Assembly: GCF_029168945.1 (NCBI RefSeq)
Contig: NC_083602.1
Coordinates: forward strand, 30,987,323-31,051,322
Direction of reading: 5' to 3'
Length of the DNA stretch: 64,000 bases
From: Cannabis sativa
Lineage: Eukaryota; Streptophyta; Magnoliopsida; Rosales; Cannabaceae
Within the stretch, counting starts at the first letter, position 1, and each line of letters starts with the position of its first letter. Below are positions 1 through 12,359 of this stretch, one piece after another. The notes beneath the pieces are model-generated. The model saw only the letters and a program-made list of their open reading frames with translations. It was not told the DNA's origin and searched no databases. Made by a program: the position numbers and the translations under genes.

Positions 1-318
1 TTCAAGATGTTCCGCAAAGATAAAAGAGAGATCTAGAACTTTTATGTTTTGACTATTTCCAAAATCCAATCAGAACACCGTCGAATTCAGGCTTGAAGTT
101 TTGGCTTCCACAATTTTCTCTATTTTAAATATCATGATATTTTTTTATCTTTTTCCCATCTTTTTCTCTGATATTTTTCTAATCTTCTTCTATTTTAAAT
201 CTGCAAAAATAAAAGATAACAAGCGTAAAAATGCTCCAAACACGATTAAAACTCAATTAAAAATATACTAAAATTAATTTAAAATTAATACTAAAAGTAA
301 CCTAACACTGCACCTCTT
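1..318. other. AT-rich stretch, no gene seen
   Basis: No coding segment, RNA gene or terminal repeat is recognisable here. The stretch lies directly upstream of the truncated copia fragment and may be older repeat or flanking DNA. Confidence 0.4.
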
Positions 319-706
319 CAACTTCAAGCATTTGCTCATACGGATTGGGGAGCCTGCTTAGATACAAGAAGATCCATATCAGGGTATTGCATATTCCTGG
401 GGAATTCACTCATCTCCTGGAAATCTAAAAAGCAACAAACAGTGTCTCGATCATCTGCTGAAGCAAAGTACAGAGCCATGGCCAATACAGCTTTTGAATT
501 AGCTTGGCTCCATTCTCTCATCAAAGAATTCAACATTAGCATACGACTTCCCTCCACTCTGTTTTGTGACAACAATGCTGCACTTCACGTATCACAGAAT
601 CCCATTTATCACGATCATACCAAGCACGTTGAAATCGACTGTCATCTAATACAAGAAAAAAAATCAGCAATGGCACAATCAAGGGTAATCATGTCCCGTC
701 CAAGTC
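319..706 (+). pseudogene. Ty1/copia pol fragment: RNase H, interrupted by a solo LTR
   Basis: Translation shows the RNase H end of a copia polyprotein. It has a T-DWG start, an ISGY segment, an SWKSKKQ strand, the SRSSAEAKYRAMA motif and the CDN-AA box, followed by the HTKHVEIDCH segment. A frame change near the poly-A run around 655-665 separates RNase H from the last residues. The gag, integrase and reverse transcriptase portions are absent, so the copy is truncated at its 5' side. The reading continues on the far side of the solo LTR (2980-3038) and again beyond the E2 element (31434 onward). That continuity shows all three pieces were one element. It is the outermost and oldest layer of the nest. 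Confidence 0.85.
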
Positions 707-2979
707 TGTAAAGCCCGCTTAGTTAATTTGGAAATTATCAGTTGGTTATGATTAATTAAGAAATTATTTATAGCTATTTAAATAATTTATTACTGTTATT
801 TATGGAATTCAGTAGTTGCATATTTTGCATTTCCGGTGCCCGGTATTTTGGAACTCGGCGTTTGGCTCAGTAGAAATCACAACTTAGTATGTTAGTAGTT
901 TGGGGACGGGTTTTAGACATTGGGAATGTCGGGAATGGCCGGGAATTTAGAATGTCCCAAAAATACCCCTTTAGTATGAATTATGTGATTTTATGGTGGA
1001 GGGGCAAAATGGTCTTTTTGCCCCATTAGTGTTTTGTCTTATGTGAATTTGTTAAATGAAAATTAAATATTTATTTATGTTTACTTGGCTGAAATGAATA
1101 GTGTATGTGGTATATTTCATTTCTCTTTTTATCAAAAAATCACTAAGTAAAGAAAAGGAAAGAAAATTTCAAAGAAAAGCTTTCAAAACCTCTCTCTTTT
1201 CCTTCTCATTTTCGGCTGGGTTTTGGGATTCAAAGGCTGGGTTTTTCAAGCTTGATTCAACCTATATTGTGAATTCTTGTTTGTGGTATATAATCTCTAA
1301 CTTGCTCTCTTTAATTTGTTGGAAAAAAATGATGAAAATGGTGATGCATGCATGATTAATTGAAGTTGTTGCTGCTGTGTTTTGTTGATGTTTTCTGTAG
1401 TTTAAAGCATGATTTTTAGTTGGTAATTAAGCTCTTGTGAAGTATGATTCCTAGGTTGAGCATGCTAGAGGTTTATTATGCAAAAGTTTGATTTTCAACA
1501 TGAATATTGTGTAATCTGTTTCTGTGATGTTGCTGTTGTTTTTAATTGTTTTCAGAGGCTTAGATAAGCTTGATTAAGTAGAATTAAGCTAGTGGAATGC
1601 TTGATTAGGTGGTTTTGCTCAAGTTTGAGTTTAGAACTCAAAGCTTGAGCTCCAATGGCATTTTTCATGTTTGAGGTTTCTGGGTTGTTTTGATGCCTTG
1701 GATATGTTCTAGGGGAGGTATAGAACAGGTCTGGAAAGTTTGAGGTGATTTGGGGTTGAATTGTGCAAGTTATGAGAATTTGGGTTTGCTGCCTGCGAGG
1801 AACCGGAATTCCGGTTGTACATCCGAATTCGGATGGGGGTTCGAATTTTCCGTAACCGGAATTCGGTTGGGCAACCTGGTCACGGTTGGGGAAAATTCAG
1901 GGACCCTAGTTTTCCTCGTTTTTATGTTTTTAGGGGTATTGCCATGCTTTTTATCGATAGGGAAACTTTTAGTTCCTAGTTTTAGTCCCCGGGAAGTGAT
2001 TTAGCGTGTCACTTATAGCGTTGTGATTTTTATGGTTTAGGAGCCGCAATCCGCCGTCACCTTCGGGCCCAAATGTTGACGCACACCCGAATTCGGAATC
2101 CGTAAGATTAGTATAACAGTATGCATATGTAGATTACATGTTTAGCGTGCATGTAGGAAGCCTATTAGATTACATTAGTTGTATGTTGGCTTCGAACCAT
2201 CCAACCCTGTCACGTCGGTACAGGTTGGAGTATGACCAACAATGAGTATGACCGGCTTGACCGATCAGCCGACACTTGGTTGGTGGTTCCGTGCTATTGA
2301 CGTATCCCGTCGGTACAGCCGGAGTATGACCAGCAATGAGTATGACCGGTTTGACCGATCAGAGGATATAGTAACACGTCGGTACAGCCGGAGTATGACC
2401 AAGAATGGAGTATGACCGGCTCGACCGATCGTGTTGTTACGTGTCAATAGTACCGTCCCTATGAACGTTCGTAACTCGGTACCATGTTGGACATGGCAGT
2501 AGTGGCTCAGTACCATGTTGGACATGGCAGTAGCGGGACTCAGTATCGTGTTGGACACGGCAGTTAGTATTATGTATGAGTATTATTATGCTTTTCTTAC
2601 TGAGTCTGTCGACTCACAGTTTATGTTCATGTGTAGGTAAAGGCAAGGCTATAGCTGATGGACCGTGAGCGAGCTTATGAGATTGTACATGTCGGGGCGG
2701 TTAGGCCTGGAGCGTACGATCATCGGGACAGCGAGGCTGATTTTTGTAACTGGTCGTTAGACGACTTTTATTTTTGTAATGCTTAATCGCTAAATCTTTT
2801 TGTAAATGATTTTTATAATCGGGATCCCGAGTCTTTTGTAATATTGTTTATAAGTTTAATTAAAAAGCAAAATTTTAATTAATCACGTTTTTCCATAAAC
2901 CTCGTTGATTAGCAACGAGCTGCACAGTACGTTTAAAAATCACGTAATACGCCTAAGATAGTTAGGGTGTTACAAAGTC
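702..2979 (+). mobile_element. Solo LTR of a Tekay-like gypsy family, with target duplication
   Basis: A 2268-bp LTR (707-2974) starts TGTAAAGCCC and ends GGGTGTTACA. It is flanked by the identical 5-bp target duplication AAGTC at 702-706 and 2975-2979. It belongs to the same family as the LTR at 56710-58955. No internal region is present, so it is a product of unequal recombination between LTRs. It lies inside the copia pol fragment. It contains tandem subrepeats (about 2215-2560) and the hairpin plus AGGTAAAG motif near 2600-2645. Confidence 0.93.
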
Positions 2980-3038
2980 CAACATCACAGACATAATGAC
3001 TAAGCCTCTGTTCCCAGCACACTTCCATGATCTCATAT
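2980..3038 (+). pseudogene. Copia pol C-terminal piece between two insertions
   Basis: About 60 bp encode the copia C-terminal stretch NITDIMTKPLF followed by a HFHDLI segment, in frame with the residues before the solo LTR. The piece ends at CATAT, the target duplication of E2, and the same reading resumes at 31434. Confidence 0.8.
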
Positions 3039-5068
3039 TGTAATATCCCAGAAAATAAATAATATTTAAATGGACATATTTTATTAAATATGTAATTACT
3101 TGGAAAATGAAGTAGGATTATGATCTTACTTAGAGGAATTTTTGAGAAATTATTTAAGTAAATACGTTATTTTGGGCCCGGTAATTGTGGAAATTTAGCT
3201 TTGTGGTTAGCAATGTCACGACATTAAATGAAAGGATTATTTTGAGGATATCCCGGATTAAGTTAGAATTTTATTAGAATGTCGGATTGGGGGAATTAGT
3301 AAAATTACCAAAATGCCCCTAGGTTATAATTTAAGTTTAGGTTATTTTGAGGGATAGTTTAGTCATTTTATTTTTTTGGCAATCCCTTTTCTTTACTTAT
3401 TTATTTTGTGGCTGCAAAGGAAAAAAAAAAAAAAAAAAGAGAAAACCCTTATTTAAGAAGTTGCCTTCCAAGGCAAGAAACCACTTTTTTTCAAAAAAAA
3501 ACACATCTCCAAGCTTTTCCTCTTCTTCTCCTTCTGCCGATTGCTGTAGCAGCTGGAACCAGGGAAGAACTCACTTTTTTTTTCTTCAAATTCTTGAGCT
3601 AAACTCCATCTCCAAGTTAACCTTGCACCTAGGTAAGTTCATCCATTTAGTTTTGGTGTTTTCTTAGGTTTTCAAGCTAGGTTTTGTTACTTTCTTGAAA
3701 ATTTTCAAAGCTGTAGGTTTAGTGAGGGTGTAGGTTTGTTATCCAAGTTAAATATGGTTTGTTAATGCATGTTTGGATTGAATTCATGGCTGTTGGGATT
3801 GATTGGAGAGTGAGGAAGCTAAAAGAAACTTGATTTCTTCACTTGAGTATGTGATTTCAAGCTAGAGATTGAACCATTGTGTTTTGCAGCTTAGGTTATG
3901 TCATATGTATGTTAATAAACTGTTCTGGAAAGTTTGGATAGGTTTGGAAGGGTTTTGGATCGATTTTTGGTGAAAAGGAACTATTGTTCCTGGTTCGCGA
4001 ACCGGTCGACCTGGATGGGTTCGTATACCGTAACCTGGCCGACCGGTTGCCTGAGGAGAATTTCTTCGGGTTTGTTTTATGTTCAGTTTTGACCTGGGGA
4101 GTTGTGTGCTATCTGTTTTAAATTAAATATTGGATGCTTGACCTAAATTGGGGTTGTTGGGAGTTAGGTTGCGTTTGATTTCTAAATTAGGGTTTTAATC
4201 CGGAATATTATGTTAAGGTATTTATTTGTGTTTCTCAATTGTCGTGACATAGGACCGGATTGCCTAGCTTGTTTTTCCACCCAGTGTCGGCCATATTCTT
4301 GACTTCTGAATTAAGGTAAGAAAAGTGGTAAGCACCATATGTGGTTAAAAATCAATGAATGAATGGAGGTGACCTTGATTATTATCATGACGTGGATTAA
4401 AGCTTATTAAGCCTAGGTTATTACCTAGGGTTGGAAACGGTTATTACCGTTATGAGTAATTACTCTTGAAACCGCGGTTAGGTTTCTTACTTATCGTTTG
4501 CGTTATCGGGCAACGATAGTGACATATTCAGCTCGTATGTAACGAGTGGTAAAAGTGGTACTTTATTAAGTACCGTAAATGTATGATGTTTAAGGGAATG
4601 CTTATTATTATTGAATAGTGAGTAAACATAATGGCATGAGAATAAGTGGATAATTATTTTCTTTCGATTACTGTTTTGATCACTTTCTTGCTGAGTCTCT
4701 GTGACTCACTGGTGCTTTATGGTGCAGGTAAAGGAAAAGCTAAAGTCGAACAACCATGAGTTATGGTCACAGCAGCAATGTACATACCGGTAGCAGCGGC
4801 AAATTTACGGGATGCTCTATTTTGATTGTATTTTGGAAAATATAAAGTTTATGTTGTAAAATACTTTGAAACCAGTTTGTAAATATTTTGGAAACAGGGG
4901 GACCCCATAAATCGTGTTACTTATCTTTTGTTAAATAGTTTAAAGGATGAGTTTTTAACTATCAAAATTTTAATTACCCACACTTTTAGTATAATTACAT
5001 CTTATATAATTATTGGTATTTTAAATAAAGTGCACACACGTGGCGTCCCTGTTGGACAGGGCGTTACA
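3039..5068 (+). repeat. E2 5' LTR
   Basis: This is a 2030-bp LTR nearly identical to 29394-31428. A long A run follows a GGCTGCAAAGG segment near 3420. The palindrome-like CTGAGTCTCTGTGACTCAC at 4691 is followed by GCAGGTAAAG. Visible differences from the 3' LTR cluster around CAG/CTG/CCGG sites in 3990-4060 and 4780-4810. ORFs of up to about 100 codons here are low-complexity and not considered genes. Confidence 0.93.
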
Positions 5069-5071
5069 ACA

Positions 5072-5083
5072 TGGTATCAGAGC
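5072..5083 (+). other. E2 primer binding site, methionine tRNA type
   Basis: TGGTATCAGAGC lies three bases after the 5' LTR. It matches the 3' acceptor end of tRNA-Met, the usual primer of Tekay/Del chromoviruses. Confidence 0.85.
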
Positions 5084-5289
5084 GCCAAGGTTTTTAGATC
5101 CTGAAGACCGGTTTGATATGTACATTGGCCGCAAGGACTCGATTGACTCATGGTTTAGTAAGTTTTAAGTTAAAAGATAGTTTGTTAATTTTCTGATTAT
5201 CTGGTTATTTGAATTATGTCGATATCAGAATGTTGTGGGAAGGATTATAATATATGGAAATACTTCTCAGTATTGTTATTACTTGGAAT

Positions 5290-6550
5290 GTGATCGCAGG
5301 TGTATAGTTATGCACCCTAGGCGGATCGGGTAGGGGTGCCCGCGAGCTAGTCGGGCTCGGGCTGCCGGTGAAGGTGAGAACCCTTTACCACCACCTAATT
5401 AGGAATGCTTATATGCTGCTATGCAAGAAACTATTCGGCGGCGGGGTGAACAAATCGGAGAATTAAGAGAGCGGCGAGCACGGCTGCTCTAAATCGAATC
5501 CCGATCCTCCGCACCTCTAGTAGTGCCACCGGATGCGGGAAATCGTTTGGAACCATTATATGAACGGTTCGAGAAGCGTAACCCGCCGGCTGTTTGAGGG
5601 TGGTGCTGATCCACTCAAAGCAGAGCAATGGATGAGTATGATAACATCCATTTTTGATTTTATGCGAGTTGAAGATAATGACCGGGTCAGGTGTGCTACC
5701 TATATGCTACGAGATGATGCCCGTATTTGGTGGGAGATTGTATCACAGGGCCATGATCTGAATAATATGACCTGGGAAACTTTTCGGGCCTTGTTTTTTG
5801 AAAAGTATTATAATGAGTCTATTAAGGCAGCAAAGGCAGAAGAGTTTATACGGTTAACTCAGGGTAGTATGACTGTGACAGAGTATGCTACTAAGTTCGA
5901 TCGACTGGCAAAGTTTGCCTCGTATGAGGTGGCTACCGAAGCCGCTAGAAAAGCCAAGTTTATTCGGGGGCTGGATGAACACATCGCCCGGGATGTGATT
6001 GTTGCTTCTAAACAACCGGGGTTGCCCGAACTTATGCTCGGATAGTTGAGTTGGCTTTAGTTTCGAGGGTGCGAGAGGCTCGGTATACGAAAGAAAAATA
6101 TTGCCGAAGAGATTCATGGAAACAATCGGCGAGTGTGTCTTGGTTCGGGTAGGGGTACTGATCTTGGTGACCGCAGGAAAAGACCTAGTGAAACATCAGC
6201 ACCAGGCCCAAACAAAAGATTCCAGGGTAACCAAGGTTTCCGTCGTAGTGGGAATGAAAACTGGCGAACTTTTCCTGAATGTCCGAGGTGTAAAAGGCAT
6301 CACTGGCGAGTGTCGTGCCAGGGCCTGTTTCCACTGTGGAATGGTGGGTCATATGAAGAGAAATTGCCCACAATTGCTACGGTTAGAGCAAAAGAAGGAT
6401 GATACACCCGCTCCTGCTCGAGTGTTTGCCATGACTCAAGCTGAGGCTGATGCTGGTCCATCTACTGTGACAGTCGCCTTCGTTGCCGGTACTTTATTGA
6501 TCGTATTAATTGATTCGGTGCGACACATTCTTATATTTCAAGTAGAATAA
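5290..6550 (+). pseudogene. E2 gag, frame-broken
   Basis: The gag region is spread over at least two frames. At 5533-6045 it encodes the retrotransposon gag core, with a KAEQWMSMI start, a WWEIVSQ segment and a TEYATKFDRLA segment. At about 6101-6550 in another frame it encodes a basic spacer and one CCHC zinc knuckle (C-F-H-C, G-H, N-C, near 6320-6370), expected to bind element RNA. The copy is shorter than the 442-residue gag ORF of E1 and lacks a clear start codon in frame. Breaks at about 5590 and 6045 make it non-coding as assembled. Some breaks lie next to CCGG or CTG sites and could be consensus errors. Confidence 0.8.
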
Positions 6551-7591
6551 TTGAGCAGCTGAATAAACCTAGTGATGTGCGTTCTAGAGGTTTTGGAACC
6601 TTGTTGCCTACTTGGGGAGTTGGTTATCTCCGGCGGGTGGGTTCGATCCCTTCCAGTGTTTGTGGAAGGAAGAGAGTTATCAGTTGATCTGATAGAATTA
6701 AATCTGGAGGATTTTGATGTTATTTTGGGAATGGATTGGCTTGCTAAATACAACGCTACCATTGATTGTAAAAGAAAGATGGTAACTTTTCAGCCTGAGG
6801 GCGAGGACCCTTTTGTATTTGTGGGTAAGATGCAAGGATCTCGGATTCCCTTAATTTCAGCCCTTAAGGCAAGGGATTTGTTGTGTGAAGGGTGCATTGG
6901 TTTCTTAGCAAGTGTTGTGGATATTTCCAGGGAACCACTAGCGGGACCGGAGCATGTCCCAGTGGTTCGAGAATTTCTGGATGTATTCCCAGAAGAGTTA
7001 CCAGGGTTGCCACCAAAACGTGAAATTGATTTTGAGATTGATTTAATACCAGGAGCTGAGCCTGTGTCGAAAGCTCCCTACAGGATGGCACCTGCAGAGC
7101 TGAAAGAGTTAAAAGTTCAATTACAGGGGATGATGGATTTAAAATTTACTAGACCTAGTACTTCACCTTGGGGTGCACCAGTTTTGTTTGTGAAAAAGAA
7201 AGATGGAACATTACGAATGTGTATAGATTATCGGGAGTTAAACAAATTGACAGTGAAGAACAAGTACCCTCTGCCAAGGATAGATGATTTGTTTGATCAG
7301 TTGCAGGGTAAAACTGTCTTTTCTAAAATTGATCTTCGATCTGGTTATCACCAACTGAGGATTCGAGAGGAGGATATTCCCAAGACAGCTTTTCGGACCC
7401 GGTATGGTCATTATGAATTCTTGGTAATGTCCTTCGGATTGACAAATGCCCCTACAAAGATTTATGGACTTGATGAACCGAGTGTTCAGAGATTTTCTGG
7501 ATGATTTTGTTATTGTCTTTATCGATGATATTCTAATTTATTCAGACTCGGAAGAGACTCACGAAAGGCATCTTCGAATGGTATTACAACG
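6480..7591 (+). pseudogene. E2 protease and N-terminal half of reverse transcriptase
   Basis: Retropepsin-type protease followed by Ty3-type RT. The Asp-Ser-Gly active site near 6512 is disrupted by a one-base loss. An open frame from 6572 to 7504 (310 codons) carries the protease C-terminal half (ILGMDWL), the linker with [10 protein letters not shown], and RT motifs including [34 protein letters not shown] and [13 protein letters not shown] frame change near 7456 shifts the rest, including the catalytic FIDD box near 7520, to another frame. The gene stops at the CAACG target of E3 and resumes at 27102 in the RT thumb/connection region. Confidence 0.85.
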
Positions 7592-10535
7592 TGTAACGCC
7601 CTAATCTATAGGGACGCCACGTGTGTGATTTTATAAACTAGTTTAATACTAATAGAATAATTAATTATTAAAAACCGTGATAATATTAAAAACTTGACTA
7701 AAATAAAACACTAAAAATGGACATTATAACGGCATAAAAAGTGTGTTACGGGAATCCCTGTTGTAAAAAGTTTTGCTAAAGAAATATGTACGACAACCAT
7801 TTAAACATAAAATCAAAATACACAGCAGATACAATCTAAAACAACTCCTGGCAACTCGGCACGCAGGCCGGGGAGGTCAATATGTACATTGCTGGAGAAG
7901 ACTGCCACCTCATGGTTGATCTAGCTTTTCTTTGTCTTTACCTGCACCACATAGCACCCGTGAGTCACAAGGACTCAGCAAGAAAAGTAATAATAACAAT
8001 CATATAGCTTATTATTCGAATATTGTCATTTATACACAATAAAAATCAAACCATCACACTTTGTTCATAAGATGAAATCCAAATCACTACTGGCATCTGC
8101 CACGAATAAACATTAGTATACAGATATTTGGTAATACAAAACCATTATACCAATAATAGAATTCATATTCATTTAATCATATAAATAATATATATGTTAC
8201 CTCATAAAGCAACCATCTTCATGACATCATGTTGCCTAATTAGGCAAGTCGATGCTTTAATCTGATGATCTTGTATTGTATCGCCTAATCAGGCAAGCCC
8301 ATGCCATAGCCTGGCACCCATATGTCGCATAACCGCATCACCTAATCGAAGTGAGCCTATGCCCAAAAACCCGCACCCATATATCATACAATTGCATCAC
8401 CTAATCAGGTGAGCCCGTGCCACAATCTGGCACCAATATATCGCATCGTCTAACTAGACGAGCTCGTACCTACGCCCGGTACTTATCATGTCACTGACGC
8501 CTGTACTTACGCCCAGTACGTCGCCAGGAAAATTGCATCACCTAATCAGGTGAGCCCGTACCTACACTCGGTACTCATCATATATCACTAACGCCCGTAC
8601 TTACGCCCAAGACGTTACTGTGAAAATTGCATCACCTAATCAAAGTGAGCCAACATATCACATGCATAATATTATCACATTATCAATACTCAACCAATCA
8701 ATCTTTTCAATATATAACAATATTAACTATATCTCAATATTAATCAATTCATAACAATACTAATTGTATTACATACAATGTACTATGCAAGATACAATAT
8801 ACTTTTCAATATATAACAATATTAACTATATCTCAATATTGATCAATTCATAACAATACTAACGGTATTACATACGGCGTACTATGCGATACAATATACT
8901 TTTCTATATATAACAATATTAACTATATCTCAATATTGATCAATTCATAACAATACTAACGGTATTACATACAGCGTACTATGCAGTACAATATACTTTT
9001 CTTACCTTTAATTCAGGTTCATACATTTCAATCAATCCAAGTGGAGAACTATCCTCGATGATCCCGGCCCTATGTCACAACAACGATAAACTAATAAGTG
9101 TTTATCCTAAAACACTGCTTATATTCACATAAGACAATCTAGGGTGTTCTACCAAACCCCGCGGTATAAATACACTAAAATAAAACTTATATTTCAGCTC
9201 TAAAACATACACCATATTGTAGAGCTCGTCTCAAGCTTCGAAACGGTATATAGAATATCCAAAACGGACACCCGAGTCAAAAGTTATGACAAAAGTACGA
9301 TTTCTGATCTCTTAGGAATTTCTATAAACTGTGAAATACGAAAATTTCAATTTTCGCACTCACCGAAACACTACCAAAACTTATCCAAATGACTCCAAAC
9401 TTTACAGGTGCATGTATGCCATAAATACTACCATCCTTACGTAACGAAATAAAAATCGACCCCTTAAATGAAAAACGCCATTAACGTTCGGACTAAGCTT
9501 TAAAAAGTTCCAAACTCGATTTCTAACTCAAAAATCACTTCTAATTCAACAAGAAAATATCGAAACTAGTCCCATGACTACCCGAGAATAATTCTATAAG
9601 GTCAGAACCTTCATAACTATTCTAATTCACAAAACCCCTATACGAAACCAATTGTTTTTAAACTTAAAACGAAATTAAACCATACCTTAAGCTTTCCCTC
9701 TTCAAAGATTTGCTATCCTGCTACTACCAGAGCTTAGATCGCTAAGTTTTGGATTGAAAATTGAAGAAAATAGATATAAGGGGAGAAGGTTTTATCGAAG
9801 GAGGGAGAACGAGGGTTTCGTTCGTCGTTCATTCTGTTCTGTTTCACTGATAACTTAATATATATATATATATATAAAAGTTAACTTACGTTAACTTATA
9901 TATAAATAATATTATAATAATAATATAATAATAATAATAATAATAATATAATATAATATAATATAATATATTAATAATAATAATATAATAATATTAATAA
10001 AAACTTTATTATTAATAATTATCTTATTATTTCTTAGCCACTAAGAAATCTCTATTTTTAGGGTATTTGGTCAACTTCGAGTACCCTAAAATACCCCGAT
10101 ATTTCTAAAATCAACTTATCCCAATAATCTCATCAATATTTCTATATAAAACTGTTGTGACATTTTTGGCCTCCAATCGGGTCTCCAGGGTCGTCAAACT
10201 TGAAAATATTTTTATTTCACAAATAACTCATATTATATCCACGTATTTCAAATAAATCCCCGTAATTAACAAATTACGCTTATATATCCACTTATTGAGT
10301 CTCCGGGGTCGCCGAACCTGAAATATTTTTATTCCACATATAGCTCATATTACATTCACACATGCTATATAAATCTCCGTAATTAACAAATTACGATTAT
10401 TTACTCACTTATAGCAAAATTTAAATTTTATGCTGAAATAAATTAGTAGGATCATAATCCCACTTATTACCTGATTAATTCATAATATCAATATAAACCC
10501 TAATTATTTACCATTTAACTTATCGGGATATTACA
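7592..10535 (-). repeat. E3 3' LTR (left copy)
   Basis: This 2944-bp LTR is almost identical to 24154-27101. It holds several copies of a CACCTAATCAGGTGAG-type unit with CGTACTTACGCC units (8220-8660), and three copies of an approximately 115-bp unit built on CAATATATAACAATATTAAC (8690-9000). An (AT)n run and an AATAAT-rich tract lie at 9860-9990. Where the two copies differ in the CAGG units, this copy reads CGAAG or CAAAG. Confidence 0.92.
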
Positions 10536-12354
10536 ACCATCCCCTCCTTATAGAAATTTCGTCCTCGAAATTTATTTAAACAATTCGGGATATTACCCCA
10601 ATATTTATGATTCTAATTCTCAAATTGCTGCTTCTATCTTACTGTTTTTTTTATAGCACTTTCTTAACTAGTAGAATTGTCTCATTTCATCTTTCTAGTC
10701 CAAAACCTGGACAAGATATTTTTCTCATATAATAAATTTGTCTGAAGTTTAACATTGTCACAACTCAGAACATGGGTCGAGTCTGATTCATATTTTCTCA
10801 ACATGGAGACATGAAACACATTATATATTCCGGACAACGCAGGAGTTAAGGCTAGCTAATAGGCTACCTAGCCTATTTAATCCAGTGAACATGTATATAA
10901 TAGTTCTCTTGTACCACACTTATTAAGGTACCTAACCAGTGGTACATTTAATTATCACTTTTTAAATAAACACCTCATAAGGGAAGATATTATTCTAAGA
11001 TATTCTAACCTTTATCAAATATGCTCACAGTATATTTCTAATATTCTATTGATCTTCGCAGGTTACCCACCTTTCAAGAATAAAGCATTATACTATTTTC
11101 GCTTTAACTTCCATGGTTCTCAATAACCTTCTTTAATTCTTAACATCATAGCCAAAAATATACACCTTGGAATTTTACAAGATTAGACTATTCCTTTGTA
11201 TGAATTTTGTATTCTCATTTATAGTATAAATTGTCTACACTGATAGACAACATATTAACTCTGTATGTCCAATCCTTACTACTCGGTCAAAATCATAAGA
11301 TCACATAGTACATAATTCATAATTATGTCTTTCTATTCCTTCTATGAGATCTCCTAAGCTGATCTACTGACTTAACTTAGTAACAAGTTAAGTATTCATT
11401 TCTGATAGATATTAAATTAGAGCACTTCTTATTTCCACCCACTTACTTGTCTCAATACCTTGTAAATTTCTGCTTATTAACACATCACTTCCTCTTAATA
11501 ATTTCTGGAACGACTACCGATTTTGCATCCTAATATGAATCTTTCTAGCGTACTTTGTCCTCACTCATACACTTCCCGGGGTGACTCCCCGAAGGATTTC
11601 CCATCTTGAGATTACCCCAACTTAAATATGCTTAACTCCAAAGTAAACTCATGGTGGGTTATCAGAAAGTAGATGCTTCTTTGTCGTTCTTAATTGTATT
11701 TCTTGCTTTCATTCTTTCATTAATAAAATTCAATTGCTATCACTCCCTTCATAAACCTCTTGCAATTCCTCATCGGTTTTTGTTCACTTAAACTCGAGGA
11801 ATTCCCATCTTATTGTCAACTTAAATCTTGTTCATCTCCACTTATTTTAACTTGTATCAATTTCCCTTGAATTGACAGAACTTTTAATTAATTTTTTTTT
11901 TCCAATCATTTACGATTAACCACCATTATAAAGTAATTTGATTAAACCTATACAGTAGAGGCAACACTGCTCATACCAGGTACCCACAACTAAACTGGAA
12001 ATACCCATTTCCCGAATTCTCAACTAATAACAATTAATTAAAGATCATTCCTTGATCCTGAAGTTTCTTTTCATCATCACCACTAAGGTTTCACTCCCTG
12101 ATTCATATGATACCATTGCTTCTCTGCAATCATCACTATCTTCATACTTCGTTAACCACTTTAAAACTTATTCTACACTCAATTATATAACTCGTTGTTT
12201 AATAAACAACCTACTTTGTGATCCAACATCCACCAATCACTCAATTACGTGTCTATTAAATTGCCTCTCAATTCATAAGCTTTTCTCCATTCTGGGTCAG
12301 TATGCCTTTCCATAATTGCACAATAAAGTAATCTTTTCCCAAAATGTCAATGGT
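10536..12354 (-). other. E3 internal region, 3' part, no intact gene
   Basis: This AT-rich region immediately follows the polypurine tract of E3. I recognise no RT, RNase H or integrase motif on either strand. A segment near 11533-11672 is a diverged repeat of 22816-22950, so the internal region contains a direct duplication split by E4. An 87-codon plus-strand ORF at 12052-12315 has no recognisable domain and runs against the element, so it is not called. Confidence 0.5.
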
Positions 12355-12359
12355 CTCCT

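Noticed and set aside
1101..1355. 84-codon plus-strand ORF in the solo LTR
   Set aside because: It lies wholly inside an LTR, has low-complexity residues, and has no recognisable domain.
3347..3667. Lysine/Phe/Ser-rich ORFs in the E2 LTR (also 29702-30021)
   Set aside because: They are created by A and T homopolymers, differ in frame between the two LTRs, and show no domain.
8220..8660. Regularly spaced short repeats resembling a CRISPR array
   Set aside because: This is a plant LTR subrepeat. The units vary in length, the spacers are themselves repetitive, and the block occurs in both LTRs of E3.
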